Part shown: piece after piece, positions 19,053-29,683 of the stretch | How the letters are laid out: the number at the start of each line of letters is the position of its first letter | Numbering within the stretch: the stretch's first letter is position 1 | Source: Mycobacterium uberis | Lineage (GTDB): Bacteria; Actinomycetota; Actinomycetes; Mycobacteriales; Mycobacteriaceae | Reading direction: 5' to 3' | DNA length: 64,000 nucleotides | NCBI RefSeq assembly: GCF_003408705.1 | Contig: NZ_QAYL01000001.1 | Span: 310,001-374,000, forward strand | Position numbers and translations under genes: made by a program | Notes under the pieces: model-generated | Told to the model about the DNA's origin: nothing | The model's input: only the letters and a program-made list of their open reading frames with translations | Database searches by the model: none

Positions 19053-22000
19053 ATGGACCAGTCCTCCTTTGTGCACCTGCATAACCACACCGAGTATTCG
19101 ATGTTAGACGGCGCCGCTAAGATCACGCCCATGCTTGCCGAGGTGGAACGGCTACAGATGCCCGCGGTCGGCATGACCGATCATGGAAACATGTTCGGTG
19201 CCAGCGAGTTTTACAACCTGGCCACCAAAGCCGGGATCAAGCCGATTATTGGTGTGGAGGCCTACATCGCACCTGGATCGCGCTTCGACACCCGGCGTAT
19301 CACCTGGGGTGACCCTAGCCAGAAGGCCGACGACGTTTCGGCGGGTGGCGCCTACACGCACCTGACGATGGTGGCTGAGAATACGGTCGGCCTGCGCAAT
19401 CTGTTCAAGTTGTCCTCGCTGGCTTCCTTCGAGGGACAATTGAGCAAGTGGTCGAGAATGGATGCCGAGCTCATCGCCGAACATGCCGAGGGCATCATCA
19501 TTACCACCGGTTGCCCCTCTGGTGAGGTGCAGACTCGGCTTCGCCTCGGCCACGACCGGGAAGCGTTGGAGTCGGCCGCCAAATGGCGTGAGATCGTTGG
19601 CCCCGACAACTACTTCCTTGAACTGATGGATCACGGCCTGCCTATCGAGCGCCGCGTCCGTGAAGGACTGCTCGATATCGGCCGCAAGCTTAACATTCTG
19701 CCGTTGGCCACCAACGATTGCCACTATGTCACCCGTGATGCCGCGCACAACCATGAGGCGTTGCTGTGCGTGCAGACCGGCAAGACTTTGTCAGATCCGA
19801 ACCGGTTCAAGTTCGACGGTGACGGTTACTATCTCAAGTCGGCTGCCGAGATGCGCCAGTTGTGGGACCACGAGGTTCCCGGGGCCTGTGACTCCACATT
19901 GCTGGTCGCCGAACGGGTCCAGTCTTATGCGGACGTGTGGAGACCACGCAACCGGATGCCCGTCTTTCCCGTCCCCGAGGGGCACGATCAGGCGTCCTGG
20001 TTACGCCACGAGGTTGACGCCGGCCTGGCTCGCCGATTCCTCGACAGCCCACCTGACGTATACGTCGAGCGGGCGGCCTACGAGATCGACGTCATATGTG
20101 CCAAGGGCTTTCCAGCCTACTTCCTGATCGTCGCCGATCTGATCAACTATGCCCGGTCGGTCGGGATCCGTGTGGGTCCGGGCCGCGGCTCGGTCGCCGG
20201 GTCGCTTGCCGCATACGCCCTAGGTATCACCGACATCGACCCAATACCGCACGGACTGCTGTTCGAGCGGTTCCTTAACCCCGAACGCACCTCGATGCCG
20301 GACATTGATATCGACTTCGACGACCGTCGTCGCGGTGAGATGGTGCGTTACGCCGCCGGCAAGTGGGGGCACGACCGTGTCGCCCAGGTCATCACTTTCG
20401 GTACCATTAAAACTAAAGCGGCGCTGAAGGATTCGGCGCGTATCCATTACGGGCAGCCCGGATTTGCTATGGCCGACCGGATCACCAAGGCGTTACCTCC
20501 ACCGATCATGGCCAAAGACATCCCGTTGTTGGGAATCACTGACCCGGCCCATGAGCGGTTCAAGGAGGCGGCCGAGGTTCGCAGCCTGATCGAAACCGAC
20601 CCGGACGTGCGCACCATTTACCAGACTGCGCGCGGACTGGAAGGTCTTATCCGTAATGCCGGTGTGCACGCATGCGCGGTCATCATGAGCAGTGAGCCGC
20701 TGACCGAAGCAATTCCGTTGTGGAAGCGACCGCAGGACGGGGCCATCATCACCGGCTGGGATTATCCGTCGTGTGAGGCCATCGGCCTGCTGAAAATGGA
20801 TTTCCTGGGTCTGCGCAACCTGACGATCATCGGCGATGCGATCGAAAACATCAAGGAAAACAGGGGAATTGACCTCGACCTGGAATCCGTGCCACTGGAC
20901 GACAAGGCCACCTACGAGCTGCTGGGCCGCGGTGACACCCTGGGTGTGTTCCAACTTGACGGTGGGCCCATGCGCGATCTGTTGCGCCGCATGCAACCGA
21001 CCGGGTTCGAGGACATTGTCGCGGTACTGGCGCTGTATCGGCCCGGCCCGATGGGTATGAACGCGCACAACGACTACGCTGACCGCAAGAACAATCGTCA
21101 GGCGATCAAGCCTATCCACTCCGAACTCAAGGAACCGCTACGCGAGATCCTGGCCGAGACCTACGGACTCATCGTCTACCAAGAGCAGATCATGCGTATC
21201 GCACAGAAGGTGGCTGGCTACTCTTTGGCGCGAGCAGATATTCTGCGTAAGGCGATGGGAAAAAAGAAGCGCGAGGTGCTGGAGAAAGAATTCGAGGGCT
21301 TCTCGGAAGGCATGCAGGCCAACGGATTTTCGTCCGGAGCCGTTAAGGCGCTATGGGACACTATCCTGCCTTTCGCTGACTACGCATTCAACAAATCACA
21401 CGCCGCCGGCTACGGCCTGGTCTCCTATTGGACCGCCTACCTCAAGGCCAACTTTGCCGGTGAATACATGGCGGGCCTGTTGACATCGGTCGGCGACGAT
21501 AAAGACAAGGTGGCCGTCTATCTGGCTGACTGTCGCAAGCTTGGTATCACGGTGCTGCCGCCGGATGTCAACGAGTCTGGCATGAATTTCGCGTCAGTGG
21601 GCGCTGACATCCGCTATGGATTGAGTGCGGTGCGCAATGTCGGTGCCAACGTCGTGGGTTCGTTGATCAAGACCCGCAGTGACAAGGGCAAGTTCGCCGA
21701 CTTCTCGGACTATCTGCACAAGATTGACATTTCGGTCTGCAATAAGAAGGTTACTGAATCGCTGATCAAGGCAGGTGCCTTCGATTCGTTGGGGTATTCG
21801 CGCAAAGGCCTTTTCCTAGTCCACACTGACGCTGTGGATTCGGTGCTGGGTACCAAGAAAGCCGAAGCGATCGGGCAGTTCGATCTGTTCGGCGGGGCCG
21901 ATGTCGGTACTGACGCCGTGTTTACCATCAGAGTGCCTGGCGATGAGTGGGAGGACAAACACAAGCTAGCCCTGGAACGGGAGATGTTGGGCCTGTATGT

Positions 22001-22586
22001 TTCTGGGCATCCACTTAACGGAGTAGCACACCTATTGGCTGCCCAGGTGGACACTGCCATTCCAACGATCCTCGATGGTGATGTCTCCAATGACACTCAG
22101 GTGCGTGTGGGTGGTATTCTGGCCTCGGTGAATCGGCGCGTTAATAAAAATGGAATTCCTTGGGCATCAGCGCAATTAGAGGATCTTATTGGTAGTATCG
22201 AGGTGATGTTCTTCCCGCACACGTACTCCAGCTACGGTGCCGCCATCATCGATGATGCTGTTGTGCTGGTTAATGCCAAGGTGGCGATACGTGATGACCG
22301 GATTGCACTGATCGCCAATGAGCTTGTTGTTCCTGACTTTTCCAACGTGCAAGCAGACCAGCCGTTGGCCGTTAGTTTGCCGACTCAGCAATGCACCTTC
22401 GACAAGGTAAGTGCACTCAGACAAGTGTTAGCGCGCCATCCCGGCACATCGCAGGTGTATCTTCGGCTTATCAGCGAGAACCGCACAACCACGCTCGAAC
22501 TAGACCAGTCGCTACGGGTGACATCGTCGCCGGCGCTGATGGGAGATCTCAAGGCACTGTTGGGTCCCGGATGTTTGGGTGGTTAG
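19053..22586 (+). CDS. dnaE1: DNA polymerase III alpha subunit
   Basis: Replicative polymerase of the chromosome; in mycobacteria its PHP domain also proofreads. The 1177 residues are full length. The N-terminal PHP domain opens with [15 protein letters not shown] and keeps the metal-binding histidines ([26 protein letters not shown]). The polymerase core carries [14 protein letters not shown] and [15 protein letters not shown] (aspartates about 417-424). The fingers region has [21 protein letters not shown], and an OB-fold ([14 protein letters not shown]) follows. Reading is continuous, in contrast with the decayed DNA on both sides. Stands alone as a transcription unit. Confidence 0.98.
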   Translation: MDQSSFVHLHNHTEYSMLDGAAKITPMLAEVERLQMPAVGMTDHGNMFGASEFYNLATKAGIKPIIGVEAYIAPGSRFDTRRITWGDPSQKADDVSAGGAYTHLTMVAENTVGLRNLFKLSSLASFEGQLSKWSRMDAELIAEHAEGIIITTGCPSGEVQTRLRLGHDREALESAAKWREIVGPDNYFLELMDHGLPIERRVREGLLDIGRKLNILPLATNDCHYVTRDAAHNHEALLCVQTGKTLSDPNRFKFDGDGYYLKSAAEMRQLWDHEVPGACDSTLLVAERVQSYADVWRPRNRMPVFPVPEGHDQASWLRHEVDAGLARRFLDSPPDVYVERAAYEIDVICAKGFPAYFLIVADLINYARSVGIRVGPGRGSVAGSLAAYALGITDIDPIPHGLLFERFLNPERTSMPDIDIDFDDRRRGEMVRYAAGKWGHDRVAQVITFGTIKTKAALKDSARIHYGQPGFAMADRITKALPPPIMAKDIPLLGITDPAHERFKEAAEVRSLIETDPDVRTIYQTARGLEGLIRNAGVHACAVIMSSEPLTEAIPLWKRPQDGAIITGWDYPSCEAIGLLKMDFLGLRNLTIIGDAIENIKENRGIDLDLESVPLDDKATYELLGRGDTLGVFQLDGGPMRDLLRRMQPTGFEDIVAVLALYRPGPMGMNAHNDYADRKNNRQAIKPIHSELKEPLREILAETYGLIVYQEQIMRIAQKVAGYSLARADILRKAMGKKKREVLEKEFEGFSEGMQANGFSSGAVKALWDTILPFADYAFNKSHAAGYGLVSYWTAYLKANFAGEYMAGLLTSVGDDKDKVAVYLADCRKLGITVLPPDVNESGMNFASVGADIRYGLSAVRNVGANVVGSLIKTRSDKGKFADFSDYLHKIDISVCNKKVTESLIKAGAFDSLGYSRKGLFLVHTDAVDSVLGTKKAEAIGQFDLFGGADVGTDAVFTIRVPGDEWEDKHKLALEREMLGLYVSGHPLNGVAHLLAAQVDTAIPTILDGDVSNDTQVRVGGILASVNRRVNKNGIPWASAQLEDLIGSIEVMFFPHTYSSYGAAIIDDAVVLVNAKVAIRDDRIALIANELVVPDFSNVQADQPLAVSLPTQQCTFDKVSALRQVLARHPGTSQVYLRLISENRTTTLELDQSLRVTSSPALMGDLKALLGPGCLGG

Positions 22587-22610
22587 TCTGTTGCTTCGGG
22601 TACTTAGCCA

Positions 22611-22950
22611 ATGAGAATGGTGTGGTCGCTAATTTTGGCCCTGTCGATGTGCGCCCTGTTCCCCGATACGGCCCATGCCGGTCCGGATCCGCATATGACG
22701 TAATCCACCTTACTCCTGTTGGCCTGGTAACAGGATATGTGCCATTGGTTGGCAATGCAACCTGCGACGGCACTAAAGTATCTAGATGGCATTTTCTGGC
22801 GTGTCACGCTCTTGTCGATGGGTGGCCTATCTTTATTTACATACCCGATTACATCAATCTCGGCATACACTGCGTTATCGGCAACCGGAAGCTCCGGTCC
22901 GGCGCCAGCGCCGCTGGGTGGCTGCGACGGCGCGGTTAAAATCACGATCT
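22611..22950 (+). pseudogene. Remnant of a small secreted protein
   Basis: An ATG at 22611 opens a clear signal peptide (MRMVWSLILALSMCALF, cleavage after DTAHA) followed by GPDPHMT and a stop near 22700. In shifted frames come LAMQPATALKYLDGIFWRVT and, near 22900, APLGGCDGAVK, the pattern of small exported mycobacterial proteins ending in a Pro/Gly-Cys-Asp-Gly segment. Frameshifted; family not identified with certainty. Confidence 0.5.
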
Positions 22951-23440
22951 TGAGCCAACCTTTCCATCGTGACCTCATCGGGACGAATCCTGCCGGAGAC
23001 CTGGCCGTCGAAATTCGCGCAGCCTGACATTAAGCTGCCAAAGTGGTTGCGGGTGTTGATACCAACGACATCGCTCAGCGTCGAGAGCAGTTTACCAACG
23101 AGATCGACGATGCCATTAGGCAGGTCAACACGTCGTCGCCGAACTGGCCAGCATGCGGCTGTACTAGCGCCTGGAGGGCTTAGGAGAGTATCTTGAGAGG
23201 CCAAACCGATCACGATGACAACGTTGGTACCACCCAGCACCGTAGGTGCCGAACTGCTGGTCGATACCCCGACCAGCGGCGTAGCGAACCCGGCGATCAC
23301 GACGAACAGCTTGTACCGCGGTAACTTCTCACCCGCGACCAGCACATCTGGGGTATTGGCCGGGCAAGTCACAGATTCAAGGATCCCCCGATTCTTATTC
23401 CGGGAACCGGAAGATTTCAGAGACCGGAACAGCTGACTGC
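22951..23440. other. Decayed stretch with a long but doubtful minus-strand frame
   Basis: A 255-codon minus-strand frame covers 22875-23642, with one hydrophobic stretch (YKLFVVIAGFATPLVG...GGTNVVIVIGLASQ). It resembles no protein I know as a whole and overlaps the plus-strand remnant at 23450-23700, so I do not call it a gene. Between dnaE1 and ilvA, M. tuberculosis has plsB1, frdABCD, mmpL6 and others; almost all of that is gone here. Confidence 0.4.
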
Positions 23441-23449
23441 CTAGGGTGG

Positions 23450-23700
23450 TGTCACGGCATTTTTGGGAGAATATGTACCCAGCCCTGTCTACTGGCCGCA
23501 CCAGCAAGTTGAGAAGTACACGGTCTCCAGCGGAACCGAGGGCACAGATATGCAGGTAAGGCCTGTGGTGTTGCTGATCACTGTCGGTGTCAAGACCGGC
23601 AAACTCCGTTGATATGTAGCGAGTACGTAATCGTCGCCCCACTTGGAGGAGCTCCGAAACACCCAGTCTAGTAGTGCAATGTCGTCCAGAGTCCCCGTGT
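23450..23700 (+). pseudogene. Remnant of a Ddn-family F420-dependent nitroreductase (Rv1558-like)
   Basis: The plus strand reads [47 protein letters not shown] then a stop, and in the next frame YVIVAPLGGAPKHPV then a stop. This is the core of the deazaflavin-dependent nitroreductase family, and Rv1558 stands directly upstream of ilvA in M. tuberculosis. The C-terminal third is missing. Confidence 0.85.
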
Positions 23701-23904
23701 CGGGGCTGTAGGATGGTTGCGTCAGTCGTTATTACGACGCCGCGCTAGGTTTTCGGTGACGAGAAGGCGACCTGGTGGCAGTGTGCCGTCGAGGTCTGGT
23801 CGAACTACGCCAAATGAATAGGCTGAGACTGGGCGCCAAATTCTGGTCTTCGTGCCGACCCCGGCGAGCTGATTGCTTGTCGGACAGCATGGCACCATTG
23901 ACCG

Positions 23905-25188
23905 GTGTCCGCCGAACTGAGCAGAAGCTCCCGGACCCCACCAGTGTCCGCGGTTGACATTGATGGTGCGGCAAAGCGGATCGCGCCTGTGATTACGCCT
24001 ACCCCATTGCAGCTCAGCGATCGGTTGTCGGCGATCACCGGTGCGGCGGTGTACCTCAAGCGTGAAGACCTGCAGACGGTGCGTTCTTATAAGCTGCGTG
24101 GCGCATACAATCTGTTGGTGCAACTGACCGCCGAAGAGGTCGCTGCCGGTGTGGTGTGTTCTTCGGCGGGTAACCATGCGCAGGGCTTTGCGTATGCGTG
24201 TCGGTCACTGGGTGTGCATGGCCGTATTTATGTCCCCGCCAAGACACCCAAGCAAAAGCGGGATCGGATCCATTACTATGGCGGGGAATTCGTCGAGCTG
24301 ATTGTCGGAGGAGCCACCTACGATCTTGCCGCTGCCGCAGCAGTTGACGATGTTGAACGCACCGGCGCGACGTTGGTACCGCCGTATGACGACGTCCGTA
24401 CCATCGCAGGTCAAGGCACCATTGCCGTCGAGGTGTTGGCGCAACTCGAGACCGAGCCTGACCTAGTGGTGGTTCCGGTGGGCGGCGGCGGCTGCATTGC
24501 CGGCATGACCGCCTATTTAGCTGAACGGACGACGAACACCGCGATGCTTGGCGTCGAGCCTGCCGGTGCTGCGGCAATGATAGCCGCGCTGGCTGCGGGT
24601 GAGCCGGTGACACTGGACCACGTTGATCAATTCGTGGATGGTGCCGCGGTGGATCGGGCGGGAACGTTGACCTATACCGCGTTGGCTGCCGCAGGTGACA
24701 TGGTGTCGATCACCACTGTAGATGAGGGAGCGGTGTGCACAGCGATGCTCGACCTCTACCAGAATGAAGGCATCATCGCCGAGCCGGCGGGCGCACTGTC
24801 GGTAGCCGGGCTGTTGGAAACTGACATTGAGCCCAGGTCTACTGTGGTTTGTCTGATCTCGGGCGGCAACAACGACGTATTGCGCTACGGCGAGGTGTTG
24901 GAGCGTTCGCTGATTCACCTCGGTCGCAAACATTATTTCCTGGTGGACTTTCCACAAAAGCCCGGTGCGTTGCGTCGTTTTCTTGATGAGGTGCTCGGGC
25001 CCAACGATGACATCACTTTGTTCGAGTATGTCAAGCGCAACAACCGAGAGACCGGCGAAGCGCTGGTGGGCATCCAGCTCGGATCGGCTGCAGACTTAGA
25101 CGGCCTGCTAGCCCGGATGCAGGCGACCGAAATGCACATCGAAACCCTGCAGCCAGGTTCGCCGGCCTACCGTTACCTGTTGCTGTAA
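23905..25188 (+). CDS. ilvA: Threonine dehydratase (threonine ammonia-lyase)
   Basis: PLP enzyme that deaminates threonine to 2-oxobutyrate, the first step of isoleucine synthesis. GTG 23905 gives 427 residues beginning MSAELSRSS, matching the usual length (about 429). The PLP lysine is K63 in SYKLRGAYN; the phosphate-binding glycine loop is VGGGGCIAG, and SSAGNHAQGFAY binds substrate. The C-terminal part (HYFLVDFPQKPGALRRFLDEV) is a single ACT-like regulatory domain that usually gives isoleucine feedback. Continuous frame. It stands alone with decayed genes on both sides. Confidence 0.96.
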   Translation: MSAELSRSSRTPPVSAVDIDGAAKRIAPVITPTPLQLSDRLSAITGAAVYLKREDLQTVRSYKLRGAYNLLVQLTAEEVAAGVVCSSAGNHAQGFAYACRSLGVHGRIYVPAKTPKQKRDRIHYYGGEFVELIVGGATYDLAAAAAVDDVERTGATLVPPYDDVRTIAGQGTIAVEVLAQLETEPDLVVVPVGGGGCIAGMTAYLAERTTNTAMLGVEPAGAAAMIAALAAGEPVTLDHVDQFVDGAAVDRAGTLTYTALAAAGDMVSITTVDEGAVCTAMLDLYQNEGIIAEPAGALSVAGLLETDIEPRSTVVCLISGGNNDVLRYGEVLERSLIHLGRKHYFLVDFPQKPGALRRFLDEVLGPNDDITLFEYVKRNNRETGEALVGIQLGSAADLDGLLARMQATEMHIETLQPGSPAYRYLLL

Positions 25189-25639
25189 CCACTGCGTTTG
25201 CGTTGCGATGGCATGTTAGGGTCTGCGGTAAGGTGTCAGGTATCGTGGGGTCGATGTTGCCAGTCGTTGCCGGTATTTTGGCCGTCAAGCTCAGCGGTAG
25301 TATTCCCTTATACCATGGCAACGTATAGTCTTTTGGATAATCAGCCAGGCCGCCGCTGTGTGCTTTTGCCGAGACTTCGACCAAGTTGAGTCTTCGATCA
25401 CGGGTGCGGCGCCCACAACGACTACTGAGCATTAGGTCAAGGAACGGTACACTGGGCCAGGAGGGCCAGCCTATCAATCCGTCGATGAGGGGAGGCGGTG
25501 ACGGAAGCTGGCAGCCTTACCTTACTTGATGGTCTTGACTTCCCTGGTGGTGAATTTTGGTCCGCTGCCAATCAACCCATCCAGGTGCGGGGTTCCCTAA
25601 GTGGGTGTGTCTTTTGCAAAACCACTAACTCGCTGGCTT
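25189..25639. other. Decayed stretch after ilvA, nothing recognised
   Basis: In M. tuberculosis this place holds the vapBC11 toxin-antitoxin pair (Rv1560-Rv1561). I could not read either protein here on any frame. Confidence 0.4.
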
Positions 25640-26930
25640 TGACGTAGTCAAGGGGACAGGTCAGCGCCTTATCCAGAATGTGACGGGGGTCGATAGCAGA
25701 CAGTAGTGAAGAAGTTATCTCTCTGAGCGCCCGGTGCCGTCCTGCCGTCAATCCGGGAACTGACAACCCGGGTCAGTGTGAACGCCAACAGCGCTGTCGC
25801 TGTGTACCGGCTGTTGCGTGATCACGGGGCGATTGAAGCCGCAAGGCGACGCGGCACTTGGGTGCGTAACTGGCTGGCAATCACACCCCGGTTACTGATC
25901 GAGATTCGGGTTCCGGCGGGTGCGCGATTTGTTGACCGGCAACCCCGACTCTGCGCTGCTGCCCGATTGCAGGGCAGTTCGCGCGGCCCTGTGCTGTACG
26001 GTGAGCTGGCGATTTCCTCGGCGCTTTGTAGACTCACATCCGTGTCGCACCGATGTCTCCGTCGGCCATCTCGCGGTAATCAGTGGAGCTCTGGATGGCA
26101 TCGAGCGAGTACCCGGCGTATACTTGTGTCCCGGTACCCGTGTAGCTGTCGAGGATCAGAGCTGGTCCAACTTTCTGGCTCTTCTTGCAGCGTTGGGTTT
26201 TCGGCTGATTCGGTGCAGGTAGATGACGGTCCGCTGGTTGCCGACGTGGCTCGGGTGGTAAGCCGTGATACGCGAGCTGTGGTCTTCATTGGTCACGCAC
26301 AAAACTCGACCACCGCGGCGCTATCCGTCGATCGTGCCGGCATGCTCTGTAGCCTGTTGAGTGACCGGTTCGACGATCTGCTACTTGTGGAGGACGACCA
26401 CTGCGCGGACATTGCCGGGGCGCCACTGCACATATTAGCCGGATCTGTCAACCGCTGGGCCTTGGCGGTCAGTGTCTAAGGTTTACGAACCTGACCTATG
26501 GGTCGCCCGATTGGTCGGAGACCACCGCACCGTTAAACGGGCACGACAGACGACTACAGTTCCGATCGGGCTAGGTGAGACCATCTACTGGCAAGGTCTG
26601 GCTGTTAGCCTGTGGTCCTGCCAGGCTGTGATATGTTTTCTCCGCACATCTGAGGAGCGCTACGCTAATAACTGAATTCAGCTGCGTACCATGCTAACCG
26701 AGCGCGACGTCACTGCCTACGGTTGGTCCGGGCTGAACATCGGGATCTCGTTATCCGACGAGACGGTTTCGATCACTTGGTTGCTTGACAGTGATTGGGT
26801 CGCGGCGCTGGGCACATGCTTCCGGATTTGCACCTGTCCGTACATGCGTATCACGATCGTCGACCGATATCGCGCCATTGGCCGATGCAATCGCTGCGGT
26901 GATCCACACCACTGGGTGTTCCAGCGTCTA
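25640..26930 (+). pseudogene. Remnant of a MocR-type (GntR-aminotransferase) regulator
   Basis: About 25778-25870 reads NANSAVAVYRLLRDHGAIEA and RRRGTWVRNW, the recognition half of a GntR winged helix. Then in changing frames RDLLTGNPDSALLPD, GPVLYGELAISSAL, VSVGHLAVISGALDGIERV, VAVEDQSWSNFLALLAALGFR, VVFIGHAQNSTTAALS, LLLVEDDHCADIAGAPLHIL, then VYEPDLWVARLVGDH, GLAVSLWSC, and from 26700 TAYGWSGLNIGISL with WVAALGTCFRI. This is the order of an aminotransferase-like sensor domain. The PLP lysine segment (SVSKAYGPDLR) has become SVxxVYEPDL, so the lysine is lost. Not a gene I know next to ilvA in M. tuberculosis. Confidence 0.8.
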
Positions 26931-26959
26931 GCTTGGGCGGGCCAGCGGCAATCAGCGCT

Positions 26960-27450
26960 AAATGCTCAGCCGCAGCAAGTCTCTGTCGGCTTTGAGATTG
27001 CCGAAGTAATCGTTACAATCCAACAGCAGCAATATAGTTCGGTTCTGTGCGTCAAAGTCCCGGTCGATATTAAAGAAAGCTGCGTGGGACTAATTCCGGC
27101 CGTGGTGTAAGACGTCCCACCACTACGGGTGCTGTCTGTTTTTGTCGATTTCGACGTGATCGGGCACGATGTCGACAACCAGGCCTATACCGCGCGTTTG
27201 TGTCGCGGCCGACAGCCGTACCAAGCCATTGGGACTGCCCAGCTCTGTGGACACCGTCGTCGGGTCGGTGATGTAGTACTCGTGGCAGGACCTGTGGACC
27301 GCGGTCATAGTATGGGGATAGATAAAGATGCGTCACCCTTAGCTCGTCGAAATAGTCCAGCAAGTCTTCGGCGTCGGCGAAGGTGAACCTAAATCCGCTG
27401 GATGGACTACGCAGCTGTAACTGATTAGGTGAAAAGAACCGGAAAAGCTA
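26960..27450 (-). pseudogene. treY: Remnant of maltooligosyltrehalose synthase TreY (N-terminal part)
   Basis: The minus strand just below 27450 reads LQLRSPSSGFRFTFADAEDL, DYFDELRVTHLYLSP, then after frame changes YYITDPTTVSTELGSPNGLV, RLSAATQTRGIGLVVDIVPDH (the first conserved region of GH13 family 26), and FNIDRDFDAQNR. The remaining three quarters of treY and all of treZ are missing, replaced by the regulator remnant. The enzyme would convert the end of maltodextrins into a trehalosyl unit. Confidence 0.88.
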
Positions 27451-27499
27451 TGTATCAGGTAGCCTTACGGAGAACTAGCAGCGGTCGTACCGGCACTGA

Positions 27500-29610
27500 A
27501 ATGTTTTACTAGGTGGTCACCACCAGGTTGGCATCACCAGCAGTATCGTTGGTATTTTCTTCCACGGTCCACTCTTCAGTGTGGTCTATATGCGGCGTTA
27601 TGAACTCCGTGCCGTGGTCATGAACATTGAAACACAAAAAATGGAGTTTTCGATCACCAGCTCGCCGCAGGCGTTGGACGCGGTAGTGGCGTCGCCGTTG
27701 ATAAATACCGTCACGCACTTATAGAAGTCCCTGCTCTAATCCTTGTGTGTCACCTCCTGGCCAGTTGGTGTCAACCGGGAGATATCACGGACTTCATCAC
27801 CGCTTCGGATTGGTTACTCTATCGAAGAGACAGGGCGACGAAACGCTGGATGCTGCTTACGTAAGCGTGTCGTTTTGCGCGTAAAAGTAAGCAAGTCGGC
27901 GTTATTGTCAACTAATGACCAATCCATCTCCGATAGTTTGGAGTCCTGGCAGTGCATGCTATTGTTGTCTAGTTCGGTACACTCGATCTCGTCGCCGTGA
28001 GAGAGCAGAGGTGTTCCCTGGCTGACGGTCAGGGTTGTCCACGTGTTGCGCATTTCGCGCAGCGCCAGGATTTCAGAGTCGTCGATGGATCTATCGACGT
28101 CGCAATTCCACGAACAGTTGTGACTCTTCTCCGTCGCGGTTGTTTTTGTTGTGTTTTTCGTTGAATGATAACTGAGTGGCCCAGCGTGAATTCATCGTGT
28201 GCGGTGACGAAGTTGATATTGGCTACTGGGGCGTCGACCGGTTACTTCGTAGAGGTCCGATGGCCCGGTTAGCCAGGAGGAGAACTCACCGAGGGTGGCC
28301 GGCTTGTCTTGCCAGTAGTTGCGCATGGTGTATCGGTGCTTGCCGTTCCATTCGGTCCATAGCCTGGGGAAATTGCCTAGCCTGGTAGCCACCTTCGCCG
28401 ACGTCTCACGGCTCGGCGGCCAGCTTGACCTGGCTGAACACCGGATCCTGTTGCACCAGATCGAAGAACGCGCTCAATCGGTTGACATCGTAGAATCTAT
28501 GGGCCACCCTGGACGCCAGGTCGAACCGGAACTTGTCGACGTGCATTTCGAGCACCCCAAGTAGTGCAGAAAGTTCATAATCCGCTGCAAGGTGTACGGG
28601 TGATGGGCATTGATGCTGTTTCCGGTACCGGTTAAGTCCTTGTAGAACCGCAGGCCTTCGTCGACAATTCGGTAATTAGTTAGCGTTGTCGATGCTACGG
28701 AAATCGATTGTCTGGCCTAGGTGGTTGCCTTTGGCGGTGTGGTTGTAGCCTACGTTAAAGGCTGACCTGGATGTTGGCTTAATGTCGGTTACGCACTACA
28801 GTCTTGAACTTGGTTACTGCACTGTGGGCCTATGGATTCTACGTGTGCTGATAGCGCGGAGAAAAGAATCCGAATATGCTGTACACTAAATAGTTTCACA
28901 ATTCTAGCTGTAGCAGCTGCTGGTTGTGCAGAAATTGGTGTACCAGTATCAGCTCGAGAGTGGTGACGTTGAGTGCCTTGAGGTGATCGATGATCGCCTG
29001 GTGAGTCAGCCTGGCATAGGTGTCGCGAAGTTCTTCGGGAATGCCCGAGTGGGTCTGTGTCATGCTCTTGACATGGGCTTCTTAGGTGACAGTCTCGTGG
29101 TAGGGGATGAGCGGTGCCTGGTCGAACGCCTAGCCGAAAAACGGATTGATCACCACGCTGGTCATGGTGTGACCGAGTGAATCGACCATTGGGGGAGTAT
29201 CGGGGTTTGCCGAGTCGCCGTGCGGGTCAACGGCGTTCACGTTGTGGGAGAGCAACTTCTGGCCGAACGTGGAATCACCGTGGAATGATTTCCCGTACGG
29301 GTCGAGCAGCAGCTTGCTGGGGTCACATCAGTGGTCGACCCCCAGATCGAGTGGCCTGTGAACACGAAATCCGTAGTGCTGGACCGGGGTAACGTTCAGC
29401 AGATGTCATGCCAGACATAGCCGTTCACCTTGTCGAGAGGGACCCGTGACTCGCTGTCGTCGTCGGCTATCAGACACAAGTCAGCCTTGTCAGTGATTTT
29501 GGAGAATAGCGAAAGTTGGTATCAACGCCGTTATTAGGTCGTCCCGAGTGGATAGGCGGTGCCTGGATACACAGTAGGTAACACCGGGTCGCGCGTTGCG
29601 TCCGAACGTG
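27500..29610 (-). pseudogene. treX: Remnant of glycogen debranching enzyme TreX
   Basis: Several minus-strand blocks follow the GH13 order of TreX: near 29450 ESRVPLDKVNGYVWHDIC; near 29260-29380 STRTGNHSTVIPRS in a shifted frame; near 29000 [20 protein letters not shown]; near 28390 NFPRLWTEWNGKHRYTMRNYW and PATLGEFSSWLTGPSDLYE; near 28050 RNTWTTLTVSQGTPLLSHGDE, NNSMHCQDSKLSEMDW and LLTFTRKTTRLRKQHPAFRR; near 27700 the C-terminal beta domain. Numerous frameshifts and stops. The intact protein (Rv1564c, about 720 residues) removes glycogen branches for TreY. Confidence 0.9.
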
Positions 29611-29683
29611 CCAAAGCCACGGCTGGATTGTTTGACGACACGTTTGACCTTATCTGTGTTCGGGTCGATCCTGGGTGCGCTAG

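Noticed and set aside
22875..23642. 255-codon minus-strand open frame
   Set aside because: No recognisable family; overlaps a clear plus-strand nitroreductase remnant and lacks coding-like composition.
25778..26479. 233-codon plus-strand frame as a gene
   Set aside because: It mixes correct and shifted segments of a MocR-type regulator; conserved parts jump between frames, so it is a pseudogene.
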